Shown here piece by piece: positions 36,173 through 44,522 of a stretch of 64,000 nucleotides of DNA. Position numbers and translations under genes: made by a program. The number at the start of each line of letters is the position of its first letter. The stretch's first letter is position 1. The notes below the pieces were generated by a model. It was given only the letters and a program-made list of their open reading frames with translations. It made no database searches and had not been told where the DNA came from. Source of the DNA: WHSW01 sp963842795 (GTDB lineage: Bacteria > Actinomycetota > Thermoleophilia > Solirubrobacterales > 70-9); the NCBI GenBank assembly GCA_963842795.1, contig CAWJHV010000041.1:1-64000 (forward strand). The letters are read 5' to 3'.

Positions 36173-37003
36173 TCAGCCGCCGATGCAGGTGGCGAACACG
36201 ACGAACGCGGCCTGGTTGCCCGGACCGCCACCGCCGTCGAAGATCCCCGACGCGGTCGCCGAGTCGCTGCCGAGGCGCTCGATCAGGATCTCCGCCACCG
36301 CCGTCTCGTCGTGGCTGGCCTCATTGGTCCATTCGAGATTCGCGTCGAGCAGCTCCTCGCCGGGGGGACAGGTCGCGGTCTCGGTCCCCTTTCCCCAGGC
36401 GCCGTCGTGAGCGGTGCCGTCCGTGACGAACTCGAATGCGGAGGCCACCTCGTGGATGTCGAAGAGCTCCCCGGCGCCGACCTGGCCGTCGATCAGCTCC
36501 GAGCCGCCGACGCTGTCGGGGGCGACCTCGGAGATCCCGACCGCGTCGGCGACGATGTCGGGGCTGTCGATGATCCCCTCGGCGAGCTCACCGGCGCCGA
36601 CGGAGTTGTCGGCGAGGTCGGCGCTGTTGACCTCCCCGACGGCGATGTTGCGACTCAGGACTTCGTTGGCGCCGATCTCGAAGGTGCCGACGGCGCCGCC
36701 GAGGAGCTCGGAGTTGCCGACCGAGTCCGTCGCGAGCTCGGCGCTGCCGACCGAGTCGGTCGCGAGGTCGGCCGCGGTGAGCGAATCCGCGACCACATGA
36801 CGCGAGGAGGTGGAGTCGTTGTTGAGCTTGCCGCCGTTGACCGAATCGTCGGCGAGATCGGCGGTCTGGACCTCGCCGTTGATGATGTCCCCCGAGCTGA
36901 TCGTGTTGGCCCCTCCCGGGTGGGTGGCTGCCGCCGTGCCGCTGAGGGCGACGAACAGCGCGACGTAGCCGATGATGTGGGACCGGAGATGGTTCCGGAG
37001 CAT
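36173..37003 (-). CDS. secreted repeat protein with 'ELATDSV'-type repeats
   Basis: 276 aa. The N-terminus 'LRSHIIGYVALFVALSGTAAA' is a signal or anchor segment of a type common in actinobacterial surface proteins. Residues about 35-180 consist of imperfect 10-11 residue repeats ('ADLADDSV', 'ADLATDSVGSAELATDSV', 'SADLADNSVGAGEL'), which suggest a solenoid or extended beta structure. A C-terminal domain has two Cys ('TATCPPGEE' and 'FATCIGG'), possibly disulfide-linked. It lies between the cassette region and the MCE operon, on the MCE strand. Function unknown. Confidence 0.75.
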   Translation of the reverse strand: MLRNHLRSHIIGYVALFVALSGTAAATHPGGANTISSGDIINGEVQTADLADDSVNGGKLNNDSTSSRHVVADSLTAADLATDSVGSAELATDSVGNSELLGGAVGTFEIGANEVLSRNIAVGEVNSADLADNSVGAGELAEGIIDSPDIVADAVGISEVAPDSVGGSELIDGQVGAGELFDIHEVASAFEFVTDGTAHDGAWGKGTETATCPPGEELLDANLEWTNEASHDETAVAEILIERLGSDSATASGIFDGGGGPGNQAAFVVFATCIGG

Positions 37004-37149
37004 GTTGACCTTCCCTTGGCTCGGCCGAACGGGTGCCCGGCCGCTTGATGCACTTCGGCGGCGGCCGCGACGTCAGGTCGGGTCATCGCTCCAGGCTTGC
37101 GGCAACGGTAGGTGCGGGGTCTGCGAAAGGCACCCGGCGAACGCCTAGT

Positions 37150-37176
37150 CTGAGCCGGCCCGCGCCGTCGGCTCAG
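37150..37176 (-). terminator. hairpin overlapping the last MCE stop codon
   Basis: CTGAGCCG and CGGCTCAG can form an 8-bp stem around an 11-base loop. The arm includes the TGA of the last MCE gene. No U-run follows, so termination is only suggested. Confidence 0.35.
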
Positions 37177-38717
37177 GGCGCCTGCTCGAGAACGTGCGGG
37201 TAGTCGGTCGGCGGCCCGCCGGCGCCGAAGGGGCCGAACGGCGCCTGCTTGGCGCAGCTCGGAGGGGTCGGCACGGCGTCGGTCGCGAGCTGGTCGTCGA
37301 AGGCGAACAGCCGCAGGCGGTCGAAGAGGTCCTGCGCCGCCTCGACGTCGCCGTCGGTGCGGGCGGTGAACGCGGGATTGCCGGCCGACGCCGGGTCGAG
37401 CTGCGCGGCGACCCCGGAGGCGCACTGGCCGACGTCGAAGTTGGCGAGCCCGCGGGCGAGCTTCGAGTAGGCCTTCGGCGCCGAGTAGGCGAGGTTGCGG
37501 TTGATCCGCAGCCGATCGGGGTAGGTCGCCACGGACTCGGGGTTGAGCAGGCTGAGCGTCCGCAGGTAGTGGACCTTGCGTCCCTTGACGAGGGAGACGC
37601 CGTTGGTGGTCGCCGCCGCGTTGGCGACGAGGGCGGTGAGCTCGTGCCGGTACGCGCCGATCGCCTTCACGATCGGGTTGAGGCTGCGCACGAACGGGTC
37701 CACGGAGCGCAGCAGGGGCGGGAAGTCGTCGCGGAACAGGCGGCGGAACGCCGGGAACGCGGTCGGGGCGCGATCGATCACCGGGCCGAGCCCCTTGAAG
37801 AAGCCCTCCGCCTCCGGGGCCAGGCGCCCGATGTCCACGAGGGTGGGCGAGAGCTCGCGCGCCACCGGGATGAGCTGGGTGATCAGCGGGTCGGCGTCGA
37901 GCGCGAACGACCGCAGACGCGAGAAGGTCAGGCGGGACTCGTCGAGGAACGTCGGGAACGCCTTGAAGATCGCGATCAGGTCCTGGTCGCGGCTGGCGGT
38001 CGTCTGCAGGACGGTGTTGGAGCTCTCGATCAGGCTGCGCAGCTGGCCGCGCCGGCGGCTGAGGGCGTCGAAGGTCGTCGCGCCGTTGGCGAAGAGCTGG
38101 CGGACGGCGACCTCTTGCGTGTTGAGGGTCCGGAAGATCTTGTCGAATCCCGAGAAGGTCGGGGCGAGGAGCGCGAAGGAGCCCGAGAGGCTGGGAGCGC
38201 GGCCCTCGATCGCGGTCGCCGAGTCGCGGAGCCACGTCCGCAGCGCGGCCCGGGTCTTGGGGTCGAAGGTGCGAAGGATCTCGTCGAGCTCGACCGTCGG
38301 AGCAACCTGCGCCGCGGGCAGGGTCGCGCCCTCGGCCAGCTTCGCCCCGTCCTCCGTCCCGGGCGTGATCTCGATGTAGGTCTCGCCGAGCAGGGTCTTG
38401 GCCCGGAGGGTCGCGCGCACGTCCGCGGGCAGCGGGGCGAAGCGCTCATCGAGCGACAGGGTCGCTATCGCCTGGCCGCCGTCCGGCGGGAGCTCGATGT
38501 CGGTCACCTTGCCGACGTTGACGCCGGAGATGCGCACGTCCGATTGCTCGGCGAGCTGCGTCGCCTCCTCGACTGGCACCTTGATCTGATAGCTCTCGGG
38601 CCGCAGCGGGGTCGGCCCGCCGAACGAGACCCAGAGCAGCAGGGCGAGCCCGAAGCACGACAGCACGAAGCCGACGATCACCAGGCCCTGGACGATTGTT
38701 GGTGCCTTCTTCTCCAC
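37173..38717 (-). CDS. MCE-family (MlaD domain) protein, sixth of operon
   Basis: 514 aa. An N-terminal membrane helix ('IVQGLVIVGFVLSCFGLALL') is followed by one MlaD/MCE beta domain ('YQIKVPVEEATQLAEQSDVR', 'ISGVNVGKV', 'LLGETYIEITPG') and a long helical region. MCE proteins form hexameric or stacked tunnels that move lipids or sterols between envelope layers. The helical part should make the needle-like tunnel, and the last about 100 residues are unstructured. The GTG start lies 3 bp after the previous stop. Periplasmic or cell-wall side, anchored in the membrane. Confidence 0.88.
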   Translation of the reverse strand: MEKKAPTIVQGLVIVGFVLSCFGLALLLWVSFGGPTPLRPESYQIKVPVEEATQLAEQSDVRISGVNVGKVTDIELPPDGGQAIATLSLDERFAPLPADVRATLRAKTLLGETYIEITPGTEDGAKLAEGATLPAAQVAPTVELDEILRTFDPKTRAALRTWLRDSATAIEGRAPSLSGSFALLAPTFSGFDKIFRTLNTQEVAVRQLFANGATTFDALSRRRGQLRSLIESSNTVLQTTASRDQDLIAIFKAFPTFLDESRLTFSRLRSFALDADPLITQLIPVARELSPTLVDIGRLAPEAEGFFKGLGPVIDRAPTAFPAFRRLFRDDFPPLLRSVDPFVRSLNPIVKAIGAYRHELTALVANAAATTNGVSLVKGRKVHYLRTLSLLNPESVATYPDRLRINRNLAYSAPKAYSKLARGLANFDVGQCASGVAAQLDPASAGNPAFTARTDGDVEAAQDLFDRLRLFAFDDQLATDAVPTPPSCAKQAPFGPFGAGGPPTDYPHVLEQAP

Positions 38718-38720
38718 GGC

Positions 38721-40079
38721 TCAGCAGGTCTCTACGCCGGTCGGCACGTTGGTGGCCTCGTAGATGGTCTGGAGGTACGGGCGGGTCAGGACGAACCCGC
38801 CGGCGAGCGAGGTCGAGTTGCAGGAGACCAGCAGCAGGCCGCGGCGCATCGGCCCCGTCGCGTCCTCGAATCCGTAGGTCGCGTTGAGGTCGTGGTTCAG
38901 CCACGGCAGGTAGAAGAGGTAGCCGGGCTTGCTCGCCCCGGGGTCGTAGGCGAGCTCGTTGAAGCCGTAGTTGAGCGCCTGAAGCGAGTTTCCGAACTTG
39001 GTCACCGTCCGCCGCAGCGGTTCCGCCGTCTGGGTCGCGTGGTGGATCGGCCGCCGCGCCTCCTGGGTGAACGGCCGCAGCTGCGTGCGCAGCGGCTCCG
39101 TGGTCCGCTCGAGGAAGGTCCGGGTCGAGCGCAGCGCCGGGCCCAGCGCTTCGGCCTGGGGGATCAGGCCGGTGAGCGTCGGGCGCAGCTGGTCGGAGAG
39201 CGCGTCCGCGCTCGCCAGGCTGCTGCGGGTCTCGTCGAGGGTCGGCGGCAGCTCGCGCAGGGCCTCGCGGATCTCGGCCTGCCGGTCGGCGAAGCCGCCG
39301 AGCGCGGCGCTCGAGGCGTCGATGAAGCGCGCGATCTCGGTGTCGTGCCGGCCGAGCTCGTCGGTGAGCAGGCCGAAGTCGTGGACGACCTGAGCGAGCG
39401 CCGCGCGGCGCTTGGCGACCGCGCCGGCGAGCTGCGCCGTGTAGTGGGTGAACGGCTCGATCCGGCGCAGGCCCGCCGACAGCTGCACGCCCTTCGCCCG
39501 CCCGCCGATCCCCTCGGCGCCGCCCTGGAGCAGCAGGGTCAGGTAGTCCCGCGTGTCGCCGTCCAGGGTGGCGAGCAGCTCGTCGGGGTTGACGTTCGCC
39601 TGCGTGCGCGAGAGCGGGATCGTCGTCCCGTCCGACAGCTGCCCGCTGCGCCGGCCCGGGTCGACCTCGACCACCATGTCGTTGAGGTTGGTCTTCGGCC
39701 GCAACAGCAGGCGCGCGTCGGGGTGGATCAGCGGCGCGTACTTGGGCTCGATGTCCATGCCCACCACCGCGTGCCCGTCCTCGACCCGGACCGACTCGAT
39801 CTTCCCGATCTGGATCCCGGCGACCACGACGGCCTGGCCCTGCCCCGGCGTGACCGCCTGCGCCGAGCTGAACTCGGCGTCGAGGTGGAAGAACTCCTGC
39901 CCGAAGAACGGCACCCAGCTCGGCAGGGCCGCCTTCTGCTGGGACAGGATCCCGAGGGCGACCGCGAGGCCGGCGATCACCAGCAGGCAGACGGCGAGGA
40001 AGTCGCCGGTGCGGCCGCGGATCTGGCGGCGCAGGACGGCGCGCCAGTGTGACCGCTGCTCGGGTGCGCGGGGGCTCAT
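38721..40079 (-). CDS. MCE-family (MlaD domain) protein, fifth of operon
   Basis: 452 aa. The start at 40079 overlaps the previous stop (ATGA). Membrane helix ('LAVCLLVIAGLAVALGILS'), then an MCE domain whose first part is longer than in its neighbours ('FHLDAEFSSAQAVTPGQGQA', 'VVVAGIQIGKIESVRVEDG', 'LNDMVVEVDPG'). A long coiled or helical stretch follows (residues about 170-370), then a C-terminal region ending in Cys ('PTGVETC'). It is one of six non-identical subunits, consistent with a hetero-hexamer. Confidence 0.88.
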   Translation of the reverse strand: MSPRAPEQRSHWRAVLRRQIRGRTGDFLAVCLLVIAGLAVALGILSQQKAALPSWVPFFGQEFFHLDAEFSSAQAVTPGQGQAVVVAGIQIGKIESVRVEDGHAVVGMDIEPKYAPLIHPDARLLLRPKTNLNDMVVEVDPGRRSGQLSDGTTIPLSRTQANVNPDELLATLDGDTRDYLTLLLQGGAEGIGGRAKGVQLSAGLRRIEPFTHYTAQLAGAVAKRRAALAQVVHDFGLLTDELGRHDTEIARFIDASSAALGGFADRQAEIREALRELPPTLDETRSSLASADALSDQLRPTLTGLIPQAEALGPALRSTRTFLERTTEPLRTQLRPFTQEARRPIHHATQTAEPLRRTVTKFGNSLQALNYGFNELAYDPGASKPGYLFYLPWLNHDLNATYGFEDATGPMRRGLLLVSCNSTSLAGGFVLTRPYLQTIYEATNVPTGVETC

Positions 40080-41587
40080 GGCGAGGTCCCCGTCGGGGCC
40101 GGGCTGGGCGGGCCGACGCCCCCGAGCCCGGCGTTGAGGTCGGGGGCGTCGTTGGTGTGGCACTTCACGTCAGGCCGGTAAGGGGGCTTGGGCCCGAAGC
40201 CGGGCTGGGTTCCCAGCGGCGGCAGGGTCGTGTGCGTCCACAGGGTCTTGTCCGTGGACAGGTTCCCGTTCGGGTCGCTCTGGGTGGCGGTCAGGTCGCC
40301 GACGCCCGGCTGCAGGCGCAGGTACGGGCCGTTGCCGTCGAAGTTCTGGCTCTCGCCGGCGAGGTTGACCGTGGTGTAGAAGAACTCCCGGTAGTTCGGC
40401 TGCCCGGTGGAGAACCTGTCCTCGATCACCTGGTTGCCGGTCGGGATCAGGACCTCGGTCGCGCAGCGGCTGAGCAGCGAGATCTCCGGCAGCGTGGTCA
40501 GGCCGGCCTCGCTCGCGCCGGCGAGTTCCGGGGTCGCCCGCCGGATCATGCTCACGAGCCCGCCGGCCTCGGGCTTGGAGAGCAGCGGCTGCGCCTGGGC
40601 GAGCCACGGGTTCGCGGCCTCGATCGTCGCCGGCAGCTCGGCGAGCGCGGGACGGAACTCGAGCGCCCACCGGCGGAGGACCGGAAGGGTCCGGCTCAGG
40701 TTGGCGAGCGAGGCACGGGTGGTCTCGAGCGTGGCAGGGAGCTCGTGGATGGTGCGGCCGAGGTTCGCCGACTCCGCGGCCAGCGCCCCGGTGAACCGGT
40801 TCCAGTTCGAGACCAGGTCGCGGAGCTGCTGCTCGTGCACGGACAGTGCGTCGAAGGTGCGCGCCGCGCCCGAGACCAGCAACGAGAGGTCGTGCGGCTC
40901 GGTCCCCAGGAACGCCTCGGCGACCTGCGCCCCGGCGCGGCCGGCCTTGGCGCCCGAGTCGAACGAGAGGTTGAGCGCCTCGGCGGCGCTGAGGCCGCGC
41001 ACCCTCGGATCCTGGGTCTCGTCCTCGGCCGCGGTCGGCTGATGCGTGAGCGCCGTCCCGTAGCCCTCGAGCAGGCGCCCGAGCTGATTGCGCTGGGGCG
41101 CCTGCAGCGCGCTCAGGATCTCGTCGAACTGCACCGCCGTGGCGGTCTGGCCGACCGGGATCGTCTCCCCGCTGGCGAGCTCGGGCGCGCTCGGGCTGCC
41201 CGGTTCGAGATCGAGGAAGTAGTTGCCCTCGAGGAAGATCCGCGGGCGGATCTTGACCTGGGCGTCGCTGGACACCGGCAGCGCCTCTTCGTCGACGGTG
41301 AAGCGCACGTCGGTGTTCCGCCCCGCCGGGCTCGTGTCGAGGACCTCGCCGACGTCGACGCCCGCGATCCGCACCGGCGACTTCGGGGCGATCGCGACCG
41401 CGTTGCGGAAGGTGGCGCTGAGCTCGTAGCCGTGGCCGGTAAACGGGATGTGCTTGCTGAAGGCGATGTACGGCCCGACGATCGCGACGATCAGCAGCAG
41501 GGCTCCGATCAGCGGGCTCGGCAGGCGCCGGCGCGCCTGGTGGTGGGCCGCGCGGTAGCGGGCGCGCTCGTCCTCGGGGGGCGTCAC
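40076..41587 (-). CDS. MCE-family (MlaD domain) protein, fourth of operon
   Basis: 503 aa. GTG start overlapping the previous TGA (GTGA). Membrane helix ('LIGALLLIVAIVGPYIAFS'), MCE domain ('YELSATFRNAVAIAPKSPVR', 'IAGVDVGEV', 'LEGNYFLDLEPGS'), helical tunnel region and a Pro/Gly-rich tail ('GVGPPSPAPTGTSP'). No lipobox is present, so the subunit is held by its helix. Confidence 0.88.
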   Translation of the reverse strand: MTPPEDERARYRAAHHQARRRLPSPLIGALLLIVAIVGPYIAFSKHIPFTGHGYELSATFRNAVAIAPKSPVRIAGVDVGEVLDTSPAGRNTDVRFTVDEEALPVSSDAQVKIRPRIFLEGNYFLDLEPGSPSAPELASGETIPVGQTATAVQFDEILSALQAPQRNQLGRLLEGYGTALTHQPTAAEDETQDPRVRGLSAAEALNLSFDSGAKAGRAGAQVAEAFLGTEPHDLSLLVSGAARTFDALSVHEQQLRDLVSNWNRFTGALAAESANLGRTIHELPATLETTRASLANLSRTLPVLRRWALEFRPALAELPATIEAANPWLAQAQPLLSKPEAGGLVSMIRRATPELAGASEAGLTTLPEISLLSRCATEVLIPTGNQVIEDRFSTGQPNYREFFYTTVNLAGESQNFDGNGPYLRLQPGVGDLTATQSDPNGNLSTDKTLWTHTTLPPLGTQPGFGPKPPYRPDVKCHTNDAPDLNAGLGGVGPPSPAPTGTSP

Positions 41588-43011
41588 CGCGTCCCTCCCT
41601 CGAGCTGCCCCTTGGTCTGACCCTCGGTGCGGATGCTCTGCACGCCCGGCGGGTTTCCGATCACCGTCTCGCCGGGCTCATAGATCTCGTTGCCGGCCTC
41701 GCACTCGTGGGGCTGGCCGGGCGAGTCGGTGTTCGGGTAGGGGTTGTAGTGCAGGTGGTTGAAGATGGTCGGACCGTCGGCGGGGGCCGACGCCGGGGAG
41801 CCCTCGTCGTTGGGGCCGAACGGGGGTGTGAACGCGATGAATCGAGTCCAGGTGCCGAGACCGTCGCTCTGCGATCCGGTGCTGGCGAAGTTGCCGAACA
41901 GGGTCGAGAGGTAGTTGCAGGTCGTCTGCACCGGGGCGAGGAAGTGGAGCGTGGGGTCGAGCGTCTTGCTGAGACCGGTCAGCTGGCTCAGGCCCTTGCG
42001 GACCCCGCGCGCCGCCTGGAAATCGAGCAGCGCGTCGGCCGTTGGCTCGAGCTCGCGGGTGAGGCGCGGCGACTCGTTCAGCACCGGGACCCCGGCGTGC
42101 AGGGCGGCGGCGATCGTCGGCGAGGTGTCCGCGAGGGCCTCCGCGCCCGGCTCGAAGACACGGAAGAAGCGCTCCGAGTGCTCGAGGAACGGCCGCACCG
42201 CGGGCAGCGAGCGGGTTCCCTCGGCGAGGGTGGCGGGCGCGGCCGAGATCGTGTCGGAGATGAACGGCGCGACGCTCGCGAGGGCGGCGAACGTCTGGTC
42301 GAGACCGACGGAAAGCTGCCCCAGCGTCTCGGCCACGGGAGCGACCTCGGCGGCGGTCGCGGCCAGCCCGCGGAAGAACCCGGCGAGGTTCGTCTGCGGC
42401 GCGGCAAGGTTGGCGACGACCGGCTGGGCGTGGCGCAGCAGCGGAGCGAGGACGCCGATCGCCTCGTTGAGGTCGGGGCCGCGCCCCGCGAGCGCGTCGC
42501 CGAACCCCTTCAGGTTCTGCTGCGCCGCGATCCGGGTCCGGAGGTTGAACGTGTTCAGGACCTGGTCGAGCTCCACCGGGTGCGGCCGGGCCGAGGTCGG
42601 CGGGATGGTCGCGCCCGCCTCGTAGCCCTCGTCGGAGTCGCCCGGGGTGATCTCCAGGTACTTGAGCCCCAGCGAGGAGCGGTTGCGGATCAGGACATCC
42701 GAGTCGACCGGCAGCGGCTCGACGTCGCGGTTGAGCTCGAGGTCGAGCTTCGCCATCGTGCGCCCGTCCTCAACGCGGACGGGCGTGATCGCCTTCACGA
42801 GACCGACCCGGATACCACCGATCCGGACCTCGTTGTTGGCGACGAGCGAGGTGGCGTCGGGGACGATCACCGAAATCGGATAGGTGGGCACGAAGGGCAG
42901 CCCCGCACCGGCGTTGTAGGCGAGGAAGACGGCGAGCGTGGTGATCAGCACCGTGAGCGCGCCGATGATCGTCGGACTCGAGGTGACCGCGAGCGGTCCG
43001 CCGCGCCTCAT
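41584..43011 (-). CDS. MCE-family (MlaD domain) protein, third of operon
   Basis: 475 aa. ATGA overlap with the previous gene. Membrane helix ('TIIGALTVLITTLAVFLAYN'), MCE domain ('YPISVIVPDATSLVANNEVR', 'IGGIRVGLVKAITPVRVEDG', 'LGLKYLEITPGDSDEG') and a long helical region. A C-terminal segment with several Pro/Asn/His residues and two Cys follows. No frame breaks, like all six genes of this operon. Confidence 0.88.
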   Translation of the reverse strand: MRRGGPLAVTSSPTIIGALTVLITTLAVFLAYNAGAGLPFVPTYPISVIVPDATSLVANNEVRIGGIRVGLVKAITPVRVEDGRTMAKLDLELNRDVEPLPVDSDVLIRNRSSLGLKYLEITPGDSDEGYEAGATIPPTSARPHPVELDQVLNTFNLRTRIAAQQNLKGFGDALAGRGPDLNEAIGVLAPLLRHAQPVVANLAAPQTNLAGFFRGLAATAAEVAPVAETLGQLSVGLDQTFAALASVAPFISDTISAAPATLAEGTRSLPAVRPFLEHSERFFRVFEPGAEALADTSPTIAAALHAGVPVLNESPRLTRELEPTADALLDFQAARGVRKGLSQLTGLSKTLDPTLHFLAPVQTTCNYLSTLFGNFASTGSQSDGLGTWTRFIAFTPPFGPNDEGSPASAPADGPTIFNHLHYNPYPNTDSPGQPHECEAGNEIYEPGETVIGNPPGVQSIRTEGQTKGQLEGGTR

Positions 43012-44522
43012 CGGCCCACCAGGACGTCGAGGAGGTCGCGGATCGACCGGGCGCTCGGGCGCGGGATCTCAGACGGGGCGCCGGCCTCCTGCGGGTCGGC
43101 GTCGGCGTCGACACCGCCGGAGGCCGATCGCTCCGAACGAGCTGCGGCCTCGCCGCGAGCCGGCTCCGCGGCCTCCTCCTCGTCGGAGGGCGGTCCCTCG
43201 TCGGTGATCAGCGGGAAGTCGAAGATCGGCGGGCCCTTGCCGGCCGCTCCGTCCAAGCGGGCGTCGCAACCGCTCGCAAAGCCGATGGAGTAGTCGACGC
43301 AGTTGGTCGCGATCAGCGTCGTCCGCAGGAAGTGGCCGGCCTCGTCGAAGCCGTTGACCGACCCGGTCGTGTTGTAGATCAGGTCCATCAGGCGCTCGAA
43401 GCCGTCCGTGCGGCGGGTCGAGCTCAGGAGCGCCGCGAGGTCCTTGCTCGGGCGCTCGGACGAGCGCGCCAGGCCCCTGGCCTTGCGGATGATCGGGTCG
43501 GCGGCCGCGAGCTTCGGACCGGTCGGCTCGGCGGCGTCTCCCAGGCTGGTCAGGGCCACGGTCGAGGCGTCCGCGAACGGGCCCAGGGTCTGAGTCGCGT
43601 CGGTCAGCGAGGGCGCCGCGCGGCCGAGCGCCGAGGCGACCGGGAGGGCGGCTTCCGAGAAGCCCTGGAACTTGCCAAGGGTCGTGCGCAGCTCCCGCAG
43701 GAAGCCCGGGAAGCGGGCCAGGGCGAGCTCGAGGTCGGCGCGCCGCTCGGCCGTCGCGGCCGCGGTCTCGCCGGCGTGGTCGATGAACGCGGCGACGTGA
43801 TCGCGCTCGCGACTCAACGGCGCCAGGATCCGCTCGGAGTCCGACGCCAGGTCGGCGAGCTGATGTCGCTGGCGGGCCAGGATCGCAAGCACCCGGTCGC
43901 CGTCGCGCAGGGTCGGGTCGGCACGGCGGACGATCTCGGCGAGCTCGTCGCCGCGGGCGGCGAATCCCGCGCCGAGGTCGTTGAGGATCAGGCGCAGGCG
44001 CTCGCGGGTCGGGAACCGCATCACGTTCTGGACGAGGTCGATGTCCACGGTCTTGCCGTTGTTCTCGAGCGGCAGCAGGTACTGGCCGGCTCCCGCCTCG
44101 CCGTCGGGAACCTGCTCGAGCGGCGCCGCCTGCGGGCTGCCCGGCGGCCGGGGCCGGGTCGGGCGGCAGGCGACGTAGCGCTCGCCGATCAGCGACTGCG
44201 GGCGCAGGATGCAGGTGGCGTCGGTGCGGAAATCCTGAAGGCCCGGATCGGTGATGTCGAGGACGACGATCGCCTTGCCGTCCTGCTCCTCGGAACCCTG
44301 CGTGCGGCTGACGACCTCCCCCGGCATCGAGACGTCGACCGACTCGACCGTCCCCGCGTTGGCGCCGGCGATGCGGACGTCCTCGCCGGGCACGATGAAG
44401 GAGCCGTTGTCGAACACGGCGCGGACCAGGTAGCGCTCGCCGTCCTCCCCGCCGGCCGGGACCGCCGCCGCGAAGGCCACCACGGCGATGAGCCCGATGG
44501 CGATGGCGGCGAGCCGTCTCAT
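43008..44522 (-). CDS. MCE-family (MlaD domain) protein, second of operon
   Basis: 504 aa from the ATG at 44522, which overlaps the upstream TGA; a longer in-frame reading to 44642 lies inside the previous gene and is rejected. N-terminal hydrophobic segment ('LAAIAIGLIAVVAFAAAVPA'), MCE domain ('YLVRAVFDNGSFIVPGEDVR', 'IAGANAGTVESVDV', 'SLIGERYVACRP'), helical tunnel region and an acidic, low-complexity C-terminus ('ITDEGPPSDEEEAAEPA'). Confidence 0.88.
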   Translation of the reverse strand: MRRLAAIAIGLIAVVAFAAAVPAGGEDGERYLVRAVFDNGSFIVPGEDVRIAGANAGTVESVDVSMPGEVVSRTQGSEEQDGKAIVVLDITDPGLQDFRTDATCILRPQSLIGERYVACRPTRPRPPGSPQAAPLEQVPDGEAGAGQYLLPLENNGKTVDIDLVQNVMRFPTRERLRLILNDLGAGFAARGDELAEIVRRADPTLRDGDRVLAILARQRHQLADLASDSERILAPLSRERDHVAAFIDHAGETAAATAERRADLELALARFPGFLRELRTTLGKFQGFSEAALPVASALGRAAPSLTDATQTLGPFADASTVALTSLGDAAEPTGPKLAAADPIIRKARGLARSSERPSKDLAALLSSTRRTDGFERLMDLIYNTTGSVNGFDEAGHFLRTTLIATNCVDYSIGFASGCDARLDGAAGKGPPIFDFPLITDEGPPSDEEEAAEPARGEAAARSERSASGGVDADADPQEAGAPSEIPRPSARSIRDLLDVLVGR

